Of a DNA stretch of 64,000 bases, positions 48,511 through 58,737 are shown in pieces (the first letter of the stretch is position 1; each line of letters starts with the position of its first letter). The notes below the pieces were generated by a model that saw nothing but the letters and a program-made list of their open reading frames with translations, was not told the origin of the DNA and did not search any database. The DNA comes from Acuticoccus sp963704595 (GTDB lineage Bacteria > Pseudomonadota > Alphaproteobacteria > Rhizobiales > Amorphaceae). Location of the stretch: contig OY969922.1 in assembly GCA_963704595.1 (NCBI GenBank), forward strand, positions 3,968,001 through 4,032,000, written 5' to 3'. The translations under genes and the position numbers were made by a program.

Positions 48511-49948
48511 TCAACGCGAGCCTGCGGGGGCCGGCGACGTTCCGACCAGCGTCGAAAGGTGGGTTTCCACGTTGCGCGGTGCAGGCTCCGGCATCTTCTG
48601 GCGCACCACTTCGCCCCAGCCCTGTTCGGCGAGGATCTCGCCGTCGCGCATCACCGGCTTGCCGCGCACGATGGTGCCGACCGGCCATGCGGTGACTTCC
48701 ATCCCCTCGTAGGGCGAGACCTTGCCCTTGGACGAAAGGCGCGCGGCGGACAGGGTCTCGCGGCGGTTCATGTCCACCAGCGTGATGTCGGCATCGGCGC
48801 CGGGGCAGAGGACGCCCTTGGTGCCGTAGAGCCCGAACGCGCGCGCCGGGTTGGCCGACGAGACCTGCACGTAGCGCGTCAGCGGCATCAGCCCCTCGTT
48901 GACGAGGCTGAGGAGGATCGGAAGCTGGCTTTCGAGGCCGGGGAAGCCGCAGGCGATGTCCCAGATCCGGTTGCCCGCCTTCTCCTCGGGCGCGTGCGGC
49001 GCATGGTCGGTCGAGATCATGTCGATCACGCCGTTCGCCAGCGCTTCGCGCATGTGCGCGTTCTGCCACTTGTGGCGGATCGGCGGGTTCATCCGCATCA
49101 CCTCGCCACCCGGACGGTCCATGTCCTCGACACCCAGCGTCAGATACTGCGGCAGCGTCTCGACGGTGACATCGACGCCGCGGTCCTTAAAGAACTTGAG
49201 GTAGGGCAGGCTCATCGCGGACGAATTCGTGCACGATGTGGATGCGCGCGCCGGTCGCCTCGGCGAAGATGCACGAGCGCGCCATCGCCTCCACGGCAAC
49301 CACGTCGTGGCGGGCCATCAGGTGGTCGATCGGGCTGTTGCGGCCGGCTTCCTTCAGCCGGTCCTCGCGCCAGAACAGGATCGGCGAGTTCTCGGCATGG
49401 ATCGAGATACGCTTGCCGAGGCCCGCGATGATCTCGAAGGCTTCAAGCACCGCACCGTCCGACGGGCACGGCAGGTTGCCGGTGGTGTTGCCGAGGAAGA
49501 GCTTGAAGCCGATCACGCCGGCGTCGGCCATCGGCTTCAGGTCGGCAAGGTTGTCTTCCGACAGGACGCCGTAGAGGCCGAAATCGACGATCGCCTTGGA
49601 CTCGGCGATCGCCTTCTTGGCGAGGTATCGCTCGGCGGTGGAGACCGGCGGGGCGGTGTTGGGCATCTCGAACACGGTCGTCACGCCGCCCATCGCGGCA
49701 GCGCGGGTGCCGGTCGCCCAGTCTTCCTTGTGGTCCATGCCAGGCTCGCGGAAGTGGACGTGGACGTCGATCACGCCGGGGAGGACGGCAAGGCCCTTGG
49801 CGTCGATCTCCTCGGCGGCGGGGGGCATGTCGCCGTCCGCACCGATGGCCACGATCTTTCCGCCGCGCACCGCGATGGAGGCCTCGAAGACCGATGTCTC
49901 CGTCGCCACCATGCCGTTCCTGATGACAAGGTCCGCCGTCTCGCCCAT
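48511..49948 (-). CDS. Dihydroorotase/allantoinase-family amidohydrolase, one frameshift
   Basis: A cyclic amidohydrolase of about 478 residues once one extra base near 49218 is removed. HVHFREPG (residues 63-70) holds the first metal ligands, FKLFLGN has the likely carboxylated lysine, and STDHAPH and the HAENSP block give further ligands. The break lies between RIHIVHE and SSAMSLPYLKFF. AGGAG precedes the ATG. It could be a true dihydroorotase, but allantoinase or dihydropyrimidinase-like action is equally possible given the neighbouring transporter. It diverges from the ThiY-like binding-protein gene. Confidence 0.85.
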
Positions 49949-50201
49949 CACGCTCTCCTTCGCCAGTCTGGATCTGCACTGGTCGATGCATGACCGGGCG
50001 TCGAAAACAAGGCGCAACACCCTCCCCGTTGCCGCAAAACCCCGTTTGCCACAGCTCCGGCGGCCCGGGACGCCGGATCGAGCCGGATGATTTCGGGTCC
50101 GATCGCAGCTAGACTTCTCGGGCTCCTGCGCGGATTGGCCCACCGGTCTGGTCCCGCGCTTGCATAAAACTTCGCGAAACCAACTCCAGAAGGATGCCTA
50201 C

Positions 50202-51254
50202 ATGTCCCTTAGCCGCCTCTCACGGCTCGCACTTGGCTGCGCCGCACTGGCGCTCACGCCGCTGGCCGCGCACGCGCAGGATAAGACCGAGGTCAAGTTC
50301 GTGCTCGACTGGGCCTGGCAGGCCATGCACGGTCCGTTCCTGATCGCCCTCGAGAAGGGCTACTACGCCGACGAAGGCCTCGACGTGACCATCGACCGTG
50401 GCTTCGGCTCCGGCGACACGATCTCCAAGGTCGCCTCCGGCGCCTACGACATCGGCTTCGCGGAAGGCACCGGCCTCTTCAAGTTCAACGCCGAGAACCC
50501 CGACGACGCAGTCGAGACCGTCCTCGTCATCAACGACCAGTCGCCGACCGGCGTCATCTCGCTGAAGGAAACCGGGATCACCGGCCCGCAGGACCTGCCG
50601 GGCAAGAAGATCTCCGCGACCCAGAACGAGGCGACCGTCCTCGCATGGCCCGTCCTCGCACGGCTCAACGACATCGACCCGGAATCGGTCGAGTACGTCT
50701 ACGTCGAGCCGAACCTGCGCGATGCGATGGTGATCCAGGGCCGCGCCGACGCCACCTTCGGCTTCAGCACCACCACCGTCCTCAACATGGTCCTCGCCGG
50801 CGTCGACCGTGACGACATCGCCTACTTCACCCTCGCCCAGTTCGGCCTCGAGCCCTACTCGTCGGGCCTCATCGTCAAGAAGTCGTTCGCCGACGAGAAC
50901 CCCGAAGTGGTGAAGGGCTTCGTCGCCGCCACCGTGAAAGGCCTGCAGGAAATGCTCGCCGACCCGGCGGAAGGCCTCAAGCTCCTCAAGGAACGCGAGC
51001 CGCTGGTTGACGAAGAGGTCGAAGCCGCGCGTTGGGACCTTGCCCGCGAACTCTCCATCCTCACGCCGAGCGTGATGGAAGTCGGTATCTCCGAAGTCGA
51101 CAAGAGCCGCTTCGAGACCGCAGCGGCGCAGGTTGCGGAAGCCTTCGGCATGGATATCACGCCGGTGATGGAAGACTACTACGACGGCTCGTTCCTGCCG
51201 CCGCTCGAAGCCCGGACCATTCCGGACGATGTGAAGGGTGCTGCTTCGAAGTAA
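50202..51254 (+). CDS. NMT1/THI5-like ABC transporter substrate-binding protein
   Basis: A 350-residue periplasmic binding protein with a signal peptide (MSLSRLSRLALGCAALALTP, cut near AHA). The domain shows VKFVLDWAWQAMHGPFLIAL, KGYYADEGLDVTIDRGFGSG and LPGKKISATQNEATVLAWP, typical of ThiY/NMT1 proteins that bind pyrimidines, riboflavin, taurine or similar. ATG at 50202 follows AAGGA. Its permease and ATPase are on the opposite strand just downstream. The true ligand is unknown; a nitrogen heterocycle is suggested by the two flanking amidohydrolases. Confidence 0.88.
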   Translation: MSLSRLSRLALGCAALALTPLAAHAQDKTEVKFVLDWAWQAMHGPFLIALEKGYYADEGLDVTIDRGFGSGDTISKVASGAYDIGFAEGTGLFKFNAENPDDAVETVLVINDQSPTGVISLKETGITGPQDLPGKKISATQNEATVLAWPVLARLNDIDPESVEYVYVEPNLRDAMVIQGRADATFGFSTTTVLNMVLAGVDRDDIAYFTLAQFGLEPYSSGLIVKKSFADENPEVVKGFVAATVKGLQEMLADPAEGLKLLKEREPLVDEEVEAARWDLARELSILTPSVMEVGISEVDKSRFETAAAQVAEAFGMDITPVMEDYYDGSFLPPLEARTIPDDVKGAASK

Positions 51255-51267
51255 GCGTTCTGCGCGA

Positions 51268-51313
51268 GGCGGTGCCGGTGGCACCGCCGATGCGAGGGGG
51301 GTTCCCCCCTCGC
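51268..51313 (+). terminator. Two tandem hairpins after the NMT1-type gene
   Basis: GGCGGTGCC and GGCACCGCC form a 9-bp stem with a 3-base loop (51268-51288). GCGAGGGGGG and CCCCCCTCGC form a 10-bp stem with a 2-base minimal spacer (51292-51313). Neither has a T-run. They separate two converging transcripts. Confidence 0.55.
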
Positions 51314-51508
51314 GCTCCCTCCGCCTCGCCGGCAGGCAGGTTTGCAGGGATCAGACGCCCGCTGGCGCGGTCGGCTGGTCCCTTCCAACCCGCCACCAGG
51401 CTTTGCCGGACTGCACCGGCGTCAACCGCCCGTCCTCGCCATGCTCGGCTAACGCCTGCGCGTGGCTCCGGGCGGGCACTTGACCCCGCCGCAGTCCTCT
51501 TCGCCCGC

Positions 51509-52339
51509 TCAGCCGCCGCCTGCGTCGAAGCGCAGCGTCTGGCCACGGGTGGCCCAGCCGGTGACGCGAGCCTCGAAGGCCGCGAATGCCGCGTAGATCG
51601 CGACGCCCATCGCTGCGACGACGACGAGGCCGGCGAAGACCAGCGGTACGTCGAACCGGGACGAGGCGTTCAGCATCAGGTAGCCGATGCCGGAGTTGGA
51701 CGCGATCGTCTCCGAGATCACCGAACCGACGAGGGCCAGCGTGATCGCGATCTTCAGCGAGGCGAAGAAGTACGGCATCGAGCGCGGCAGGCCGACCTTG
51801 AAGAACATGTCCCGCCGGGACGCGCCCAGCGAGCGCAGCACGTCCTCGAGCTCCGGCTCCACGGTGGCGAGACCGGCGGCGACGTTCACCACGATGGGGA
51901 AGAAGGACAGCATGAAGGCGGTGATGACGGCAGGCACCGTGCCGATGCCGAACCAGATCACCAGCACGGGGACGATGGCGACCTTGGGGACCGAGTTGAA
52001 GCCGATCAGGATCGGGTAGAGCGCCTTGTAGAGGAGGCGCGAGTAGCCGACCATCACGCCGAGCACCAGGCCGCCGACCACCGCGAGCGCGAAGCCGAGC
52101 ACCGTGGTGTAGAGCGTCTGCAGCGCGTGGGTGAAGATCACCGCGTGCCACTGCCACAGGCTGGCGGCAATGTCGGTCGGCGCCGGCAGGATGAACTTCT
52201 TGATGCTGAAGATCACGCAGGCCGCTTCCCACACGATCAGCGTTACGATGCCGACGATCCAGGGGGCCGCGACGTCGCCGAGGCGCCAGGCGCGACGGTT
52301 GAGGCGGGTTTCCTCGGTGGCGAGGGTCTCGTCGCTCAT
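51509..52339 (-). CDS. ThiX/SsuC-type ABC permease
   Basis: A 276-residue permease of the NitT/TauT type with about six hydrophobic segments. The cytoplasmic loop reads LEDVLRSLGASRRDMFFKVG. ATG at 52339 overlaps the ATPase stop (ATGA). It works with the NMT1-type binding protein that is encoded convergently 254 bp away, an uncommon split arrangement. Confidence 0.91.
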   Translation of the reverse strand: MSDETLATEETRLNRRAWRLGDVAAPWIVGIVTLIVWEAACVIFSIKKFILPAPTDIAASLWQWHAVIFTHALQTLYTTVLGFALAVVGGLVLGVMVGYSRLLYKALYPILIGFNSVPKVAIVPVLVIWFGIGTVPAVITAFMLSFFPIVVNVAAGLATVEPELEDVLRSLGASRRDMFFKVGLPRSMPYFFASLKIAITLALVGSVISETIASNSGIGYLMLNASSRFDVPLVFAGLVVVAAMGVAIYAAFAAFEARVTGWATRGQTLRFDAGGG

Positions 52340-53167
52340 GCCTGGCGCTCGCGGCTGATGTGGTCGCGTAGGTCGTGCACGATGTCGACGAACTCCGGCT
52401 TGAAGGTGTCTTCGAGGGTGCGCGGGAACGGGAGGTCCACCTTGCGGGTGGCCACCACGCGGCCCGGCCGCGCGCTCATGATGTGGATGGTGTCGGCGAG
52501 GTAGACCGCCTCGCGCAGGTCGTGGGTGACGAGGATGACGGTGAAGCGCCGCTCCATCCAGAGCTTCTGGAGGACGGCCCAGAGTTCCTCGCGGGTGAAG
52601 GCGTCGAGCGCGCCGAACGGCTCGTCGAGCATCAGGAGCTCGGGCTCGTGGATCAGCGCGCGGCAGAGCGAGGCGCGCTGCTGCATCCCGCCCGAGAGCT
52701 CCCACGGCGAGCGGGCGCCGAAACCGCCGAGGCCGACCGATTCCAGCAGGCTCTCGGCCCGCGCGACGTACTCGTCGCGGTTGGCGCGCAGGCGCTTGCG
52801 GTGCGGCTGGACCACCTCGAGCGGCAGCATGATGTTCTGCAAGCGTGGTGCGCCAGGGCAGCATGGTCGGGTTCTGGAACGCCATGCCCGCGATGCTGAC
52901 GGGGCCGGTCACCTCCGCGCCGTCGACCGTCACGCGGCCCTTGGTGGGGCGGATGAGGCCCGTGGTCAGCTTCATCAGCGAGGACTTGCCGCAGCCGGAC
53001 GGGCCGACCACCGCCGCGAAACCGCCCTTCTCGACGCTGATGGAGGCGGACGACAGCGCCTTGAGGTCGGCCTCGCCGCGGCCGTAGACGAGATCGACAT
53101 CGTCGATGGTGACGAACGGGTGTGCCGGCGCGGTGTCTGCCGTGCCGGCGGCATCCTGAAGGGCCAT
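52336..53167 (-). CDS. ThiZ/SsuB-type ABC ATPase, one frameshift
   Basis: A NitT/TauT-type ATPase of about 276 residues. Walker A is GPSGCGKSS (residues 55-63). The frame breaks near 52843 between WRTTLA and NIMLPLEVV, as if one base were added. After the break come LSGGMQQRASLCRAL and LLMLDEPFGALDA. AGGAG precedes the ATG at 53167. It lies 83 bp after the amidohydrolase gene and overlaps the permease by 4 bp, so these three are one operon. Confidence 0.9.
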
Positions 53168-53250
53168 GGAAACTCCTGTGATTGCCGCTCGAGCAGGCAA
53201 CTTCTGCGCCAGCCCCGTCATAGCGCGAACCGGGCGCGGCGCAAAAACGG

Positions 53251-54747
53251 CTATGTGAGGCGGGCGATCCGGCAGGGGCCGCAGTCCGCCGATACCACGC
53301 GCCGCGCCATCGCGCTGAGGCCGGGGCGGAACGTCTCGATCTTCTCCACCATCGCGCGGTTGTCGCGGGCGAGCCGCGCCGCCACCTCGTGCGCCTCGCC
53401 CAGCGTTTCGGCCGCGTCGAACCGCGTCGGCGCGCCGTTCTTCAGCATCTGTTCGCCGCCGACGAAGACGTCGCGGACGCTGCCGCCGGTCTCGTTGGAG
53501 AGGATCTGCGCCTGGACGTCGCCGCGCGGCGAGAGCGCGACGGTGCGCCCGTCGAGCACCATGAAGTCGGCGAGCATTCCGGCTTCCAGAGTGCCGGCCT
53601 CGCCGGCGCGGCCGAGAACCGCCGCGCCGTTGACCGTCGCCATCCTGAGGGCGCTGGCGGCGCGCAGCCACCTGTCGGGGTCGGCCTCGACCACGCGCGG
53701 CAGGAGCGCCGCGAGCCGCGTCTTCTCGAACATCGACATGTGGCCGACATTCACGCCGTCCGACCCGAACGCGACGTTGACGCCGGCATCGACGAGCCGC
53801 AGCAGCGGCTGGATGCCCGAGCCGAGGATGAGGTTGCTGACCGGGTTGTGGACGGCGTTGACGCCCGCCTCAGCCGCCGCCGCAAGGTCAGCGTCGGTGA
53901 ACCAGACGAAGTGCGCGAACGAGGACTTCGGCCCCGCAAGACCCTTCTCGGCGAGGTACTTCACGAAGCCGCGGCTGTCGCGCGCGTCCGCCATGGCCCA
54001 CTGTGTCTTGGCTTCCAGAAGGTGGGTGTGGTTGCCGATGTCGTGGTCGGCGCAGAACTGGCCGCCGCGCGTGAGAAGGGCGTCGCTGCAGCGCTGCGGG
54101 CTGTCGACCCCCAGCATCACGTTGACGAGCGGGTGGCCGTTCCAGCGCGAAAGGGCCGCCTCCATCATCTCGAAGTAGGGCTCGGGGTCGCCGGGAGTGC
54201 CGGGGATCGTTGCCGCGATGTCGGCCGGCATGTCGGCCTCCTCAAGCGGGATCGTCTCGCGCAGCGGCAGGTCGGAGAACATCGGCGCAACGGCGGCGCG
54301 CACGCCGGCATCGGCATAGGCCTGACACACCGAGTCCAGCGCTTCGGCGGTGTGGCGCGGCCGGTGGGAGTAGTGGTCGAGGCAGGCGGTGGTGCCGGTA
54401 AGGAGCATCTCCAGCGCGCTGATCTTGGCCGAGAGATAGACCGCCCGCTCGTCGCGCACGCCGGCGCCTAGAATCGCGCCGACCATGAAGAGATCGAGCG
54501 GCATGGTGTCGACGCTGCCCTTCAGGAGCGCCGAATAGGAGTGGGTGTGGCAGTTGGCAAAGCCCGGCATCACCACGTGGTGGCTGGCGTCGATCCGCTC
54601 CACCTCGCCGGCCGGCGCCGGGTGGCCGCCTGCCGGGCCGGCGTAGGCGATCCGGTCACCCTCGACCCACAGTTCGCCGTTCTCGATGACGGTGCCGCCG
54701 GCGTCGAGCGTGACGAGAGTGGCGCCGGACAGGACTGTGGTCACCAT
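53251..54747 (-). CDS. Deaminase/chlorohydrolase-type amidohydrolase
   Basis: A 498-residue member of the cytosine deaminase/AtzA/TrzN/SAH deaminase branch. Metal ligands are H67 and H69 in GFANCHTHS, a histidine in GNHTHLLEAKTQ and an aspartate in AFGSDGVNVGH. Such enzymes hydrolyse amino or chloro groups from purines, pyrimidines, triazines or pterins. GGAG precedes the ATG at 54747. With the dihydroorotase-like enzyme and the NMT1-type transporter it suggests import and ring breakdown of a nitrogen heterocycle. The substrate cannot be read from sequence. Confidence 0.86.
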   Translation of the reverse strand: MVTTVLSGATLVTLDAGGTVIENGELWVEGDRIAYAGPAGGHPAPAGEVERIDASHHVVMPGFANCHTHSYSALLKGSVDTMPLDLFMVGAILGAGVRDERAVYLSAKISALEMLLTGTTACLDHYSHRPRHTAEALDSVCQAYADAGVRAAVAPMFSDLPLRETIPLEEADMPADIAATIPGTPGDPEPYFEMMEAALSRWNGHPLVNVMLGVDSPQRCSDALLTRGGQFCADHDIGNHTHLLEAKTQWAMADARDSRGFVKYLAEKGLAGPKSSFAHFVWFTDADLAAAAEAGVNAVHNPVSNLILGSGIQPLLRLVDAGVNVAFGSDGVNVGHMSMFEKTRLAALLPRVVEADPDRWLRAASALRMATVNGAAVLGRAGEAGTLEAGMLADFMVLDGRTVALSPRGDVQAQILSNETGGSVRDVFVGGEQMLKNGAPTRFDAAETLGEAHEVAARLARDNRAMVEKIETFRPGLSAMARRVVSADCGPCRIARLT

Positions 54748-54915
54748 TGGGGATTCTCCGAACATTTGTGCAGCGGCTGTTACAAACGGCGTTGCTGTCC
54801 GGCGCAAGTGTGCGTTACATAAGTCTCATAAATAAGGTTCCCGCGCAAAACGCGCGGCAAATCCAAGGCTCGACGCGAGAACGCGGACAACGAGCCGTAT
54901 CTGGGAGGATACTCT

Positions 54916-56037
54916 ATGCGCGCACTGGCGCTCGCTGCCGCTCTCGCGATGACGACGGCCCTGTCGTCGGCCCCGGCCATGGCCGGCCCCGAAGTGGTCG
55001 AAGGCCCGGGCTACATGCCCGAGTGCTTTGCCCCTTGGGCCGAAGATACCAAGTATTTCAAGTGGGAAGCCAAGGAAGGGCCGTACCGCGTCGCCGTCGT
55101 CAACGGCTTCGTCGGCAACATCTGGCGCATCCAGATGATCAAGACCGCCAAGGCCTTCGCCGAGCAGGAAGAGATCGCTCCGCTGATCGAGGAGCTCAAG
55201 GTCGTCTCCACCGGCACCGACGCTGCCGCGCAGCTGGGCGCCATCGAGGACTTCATCAACCAGGGCTATGACGCGATCGTCACCATCGCCGTCTCCCCCA
55301 CCGGGTTCGACCGTGTGGTCCGCATGGCCGACCGCGCCGACGTCGTGCTGGTGCCGTTCGACAACATCCTCGACACCGACAAGGTGATGATGGTCAACGA
55401 GGACCAGGCCGGCATCGGGCAACTCGCCGCCGAATGGCTCATCAAGGAAGTCGGCCCGTCCGGCAAGATCCTCGAAGTGCGCGGCCTGCCCGGCAACTCG
55501 GTCGATCGCGACCGGCACGAGGCTTTCCAGGAAGCCATGAAGGCCGGTGGTGACTACGAAATCATCGAAGTGGTCGGAAACTGGGCACCGGGCGACAGCC
55601 AGAAGGTGACGGCCGACGCCATCGCCGTCCACGGCCAGTTCGACGGCGTGTTCTCGCAGGGCGGCACCAACGGCACCGTGCAGGCGATGATCGACGCCGG
55701 CCACCCGTTCGTCCCGATGGCGGGCGAAGCGGAGAACGGCTTCCGCAAGCAGATCGCCGAGCACCGCGACGAGGGCCTCAAGGCGCTCTCCTACGGCCAG
55801 TCGCCCGGCCTCGTCGCCATCGCGATGAAGGCCGCGCTCGAGGCACTCCAGGGCAACGCCCTGCCGCAGCTCATCTCCGTGCCGATCCCGCGCGTGCCCT
55901 ACGACGAGATCAAGGACGGCGAGAACTTCTGGTCCGACCTGCCGGACGACTTCTTCACGCCTAACGAGTTCCCGCCGTGCAACGTGACCATCACCGCACG
56001 CGAGATCATGGCCGAGTCCGAAGAGAACTCGCAGTAA
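54916..56037 (+). CDS. Ribose-type (CUT2) sugar-binding protein
   Basis: A 373-residue periplasmic binding protein of the RbsB-like type with a signal peptide (MRALALAAALAMTTALSSAP, cut near AMA). The mature part has YRVAVVNGFVGNIWRIQMIK, FINQGYDAIVTIAVSPTGFD and EVRGLPGNSVDRDRHEAFQE. GGGAGG precedes the ATG. It is first in an operon with a two-domain ATPase and two permeases. Facing the SmoABC-like operon, its ligand may be sulfoquinovose or its glyceryl glycoside, which is inference from position only. Confidence 0.9.
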   Translation: MRALALAAALAMTTALSSAPAMAGPEVVEGPGYMPECFAPWAEDTKYFKWEAKEGPYRVAVVNGFVGNIWRIQMIKTAKAFAEQEEIAPLIEELKVVSTGTDAAAQLGAIEDFINQGYDAIVTIAVSPTGFDRVVRMADRADVVLVPFDNILDTDKVMMVNEDQAGIGQLAAEWLIKEVGPSGKILEVRGLPGNSVDRDRHEAFQEAMKAGGDYEIIEVVGNWAPGDSQKVTADAIAVHGQFDGVFSQGGTNGTVQAMIDAGHPFVPMAGEAENGFRKQIAEHRDEGLKALSYGQSPGLVAIAMKAALEALQGNALPQLISVPIPRVPYDEIKDGENFWSDLPDDFFTPNEFPPCNVTITAREIMAESEENSQ

Positions 56038-56047
56038 GAGCCGACCT

Positions 56048-56074
56048 GGCGGGGCCGCGTGCCCCGCCTTTCCT
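56048..56074 (+). terminator. Hairpin after the sugar-binding protein gene
   Basis: GGCGGGGC and GCCCCGCC form an 8-bp stem with a CGCGT loop followed by TTTCCTT, ten bases after the binding-protein stop. It may partly end transcription ahead of the ATPase gene. Confidence 0.65.
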
Positions 56075-56128
56075 TCCCTTCTCGATGACCGGGCCGTTGC
56101 CCCGGCCAGCTCGCCAAGGCGTTCGTTC

Positions 56129-57683
56129 ATGCCCGAGGGTGCGACGGCGGCAAAAGCCGCCTATCTGGAGATGCGCGGCATCTCCAAGAATTATGGTGGC
56201 GTGCAGGCGCTGAGCGGGGTGGATTTTTCCGCCAGGCGCGGCTCGATCCATGCCGTCCTCGGAGAGAACGGCGCGGGCAAGTCGACACTGATCAAGATCG
56301 TCTCCGGCGTGGTCGCCCCGACGACGGGCACCATCGCGCTCGACGGCAAGCCGGTCGAATTCAGGACGCCGCTGGAAGCCAACGCCTCGGGCGTGGTCTG
56401 CATCTTCCAGGAACTGTCGCTGATGCCGGACCTTTCGGTGGCCGACAACATCTCGATCACCGACCCGCCCCGCACCAGGCTCGGCCTGATCGACGGACGC
56501 GCCCAGTACCGCCGCGCCGAAGAGCTCCTCGCCCGCGTCGGCTGCGAGGACATCGACCCGCGCGAGCGGATCAAGAACCTCCCCCTGTCGCGCCGCCAGA
56601 TGGTGGAGATCGCCAAGGCGCTCGGCCGCAACCCGCAGCTCCTCATCCTGGACGAGGCGACCTCCGCGCTCACCGGCAGCGACGTCGAGAAGGTCTACGG
56701 CATTCTCCACGCGCTGCGCGACGAGGGACTCTGCCTCCTCTACATCTCCCACCGGATGCACGAGATCGAGGAGCTGGCCGACACCTGCTCGGTCTTCCGC
56801 AACGGCCAGCACATCGAGACATTCGCCTCGGGCACGCACAGCCACGAGGACATCGTGCAGCTGATGATCGGCCGCGACTGGTCGAACGTCTTCCCCAAGA
56901 AGCCGGTCTGGACCACGCCGCCGGAGCCCGCGCTGGAGGTGGAAAACCTCACCTGGGCGCCGACGCTCAACAACCTCACCCTGTCGGTCGGCAAGGGCGA
57001 GATCGTCGGCGTCGGCGGGCTCGACGGTCAGGGCCAGCGCGAGCTGCTGCTGGCGCTCTTCGGCGTCCTGCGCGGTGTCGGCGGCACCATAAAGATCAAC
57101 GGAAAGCCGGTGAAGCTCGACAGCCCGGCAGCCGCCAAGCAGCCCGAGCACGCGATGGCGCTGATCCCCGAGGACCGCAAGACCGAGGGGCTGATGCTCC
57201 CGATGAGCGTCGCGGAAAACATCACCATCGCCGCCCTCCCCTGGCTCACCAAGGGCCTCGTGATCGACAAGTCGGCCGAGGCTGAGAAGATCCGAGGAGA
57301 TGGTCGCCCGGATGCAGATCAAGGCGGGCGACCTCGACCAGGAGGTCGCCAACCTGTCCGGCGGCAACCAGCAGAAGGTGGTGATCGCCAAGTGGCTCCT
57401 CACCGGCGCCCGGATCATCCTCCTCAACGACCCCACCCGCGGCATCGACGTCGGCACCAAGCAGGAGATCTACGCCCTCCTGCGCGGGCTTGCCGCCGAC
57501 GGCGCGTCGATCCTCTTCTACACCACCGACTATGACGAGTTGATCGGCTGCTGCGACCGCGTGCTGATCCTTTACGACGGGGCGATCGTGCGCGAGCTGA
57601 CCGGGGACGCCATCACCGAGACCAACATCATCTCGAGTTCGCTGAACCTCGGTGAGAGCGCGCGCGCGGAGGCAGCCCGATGA
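56129..57683 (+). CDS. RbsA-type two-domain sugar ABC ATPase, one frameshift
   Basis: About 517 residues in two ABC domains. Domain 1 has Walker A GENGAGKST (residues 45-53), a degenerate signature PLSRRQMVEIAKAL and Walker B LLILDEATSAL. Domain 2 has the usual RbsA-type altered P-loop (GGLDGQGQREL), then LSGGNQQKVVIAKWLL and ILLNDPTRGID. One extra base near 57290 breaks the frame between KSAEAEKI and EEMVARMQIKAG. The stop overlaps the first permease start by 4 bp. It energises CUT2-type import. Confidence 0.92.
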
Positions 57684-58726
57684 AATCGCTCCGCCTCTTC
57701 GTCACGCAGAATCTCGGCCTGCTCCTCGCCATCGCGATGTTCGTGGTGCTCTACAGCTTCTACGTCTCGCAGTATCCCAACTGGGGCATGAACGTCGTCC
57801 TCCAGAACGGCAACGAGACGCTGGCGCTGATCCTCGTCGGCATGGCGCAGACGATGGCCGTCATCGTCGGTGGCCTCGACCTTTCGGTCGGCCCGCTGAT
57901 GACGCTCACCAACTGCTTCGGCTCCATCGTGATGGCCGGCACCGGCGGCTCGATCGTCGCCGGCATCATCGCGTGCATGGCGCTCGGCACGTTCTGCGGC
58001 TTCATGAACGGCTGCATCATCGTCTACGGCCGCATCCAGCCGATCATCGCGACGCTGGCGACCGGCGCGATCTTCCTCGGCCTCGCCCTTCTCCTGCGGC
58101 CCTCGCCCGGCGGCTCCATCGACGGCGATTTCGCCTGGGCGTTCACCAACGACATCAACGAGCTCGGCCTCACCTACGGCTGGTGGGAAGACCTCGGCTT
58201 CTTCGGCCAGATTCCGCTCCAGCCGATCTACCTCGTCCTCATCGTCCTTCTCGTCTGGGTGCCGTTCAAGCGCTCGGTCACCGGGCGCGGCGCCTACGCC
58301 ATCGGCTCCAACCCCCACGCCGCCTACATGTCCGGCGTCCGGATGGACCGCTCCAAGATTGCCGCCTTCACCCTGGCCGGCTTCTTCGCCGGGTGCGCGG
58401 GCATCTACCTCACCATGCAGATGGGTTCGGGCAACGCCGACGCCCCGCAGGCCGCGGAATACACGCTCCGCTCCATCGCGACGGTGGTGATCGGCGGCAC
58501 GTCGCTCTACGGCGGCACCGGCGGCATCATCGGCACGATCTTCGGCGCGCTGGTGCTGCGGTCGATCTCGTTCATCTTCCGCGTCGTGCCGGAGACGGCG
58601 GCGCTCGGCTTTGTCGCGAGCCCGCTCCTGCAACCGTTCTTCGAGGGGCTGATCCTTCTCGTTGCCGTCAGCCTTGGCGCCGCCCGCGTGTTCCGGGTGA
58701 AGAACCGCCTGTCCCTCTTCTCGTGA
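57680..58726 (+). CDS. CUT2 sugar ABC permease 1
   Basis: A 348-residue RbsC-like permease with eight or more hydrophobic segments. It has GGLDLSVGPLMTLTNCFGSI, GSNPHAAYMSGVRMDRSKIA and GSGNADAPQAAEYTLRSIAT, standard family blocks. ATGA overlap with the ATPase gene. Two different permeases are present in this operon, so the channel is probably a heterodimer. Confidence 0.92.
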   Translation: MKSLRLFVTQNLGLLLAIAMFVVLYSFYVSQYPNWGMNVVLQNGNETLALILVGMAQTMAVIVGGLDLSVGPLMTLTNCFGSIVMAGTGGSIVAGIIACMALGTFCGFMNGCIIVYGRIQPIIATLATGAIFLGLALLLRPSPGGSIDGDFAWAFTNDINELGLTYGWWEDLGFFGQIPLQPIYLVLIVLLVWVPFKRSVTGRGAYAIGSNPHAAYMSGVRMDRSKIAAFTLAGFFAGCAGIYLTMQMGSGNADAPQAAEYTLRSIATVVIGGTSLYGGTGGIIGTIFGALVLRSISFIFRVVPETAALGFVASPLLQPFFEGLILLVAVSLGAARVFRVKNRLSLFS

Positions 58727-58737
58727 GCGCCCCCGCG

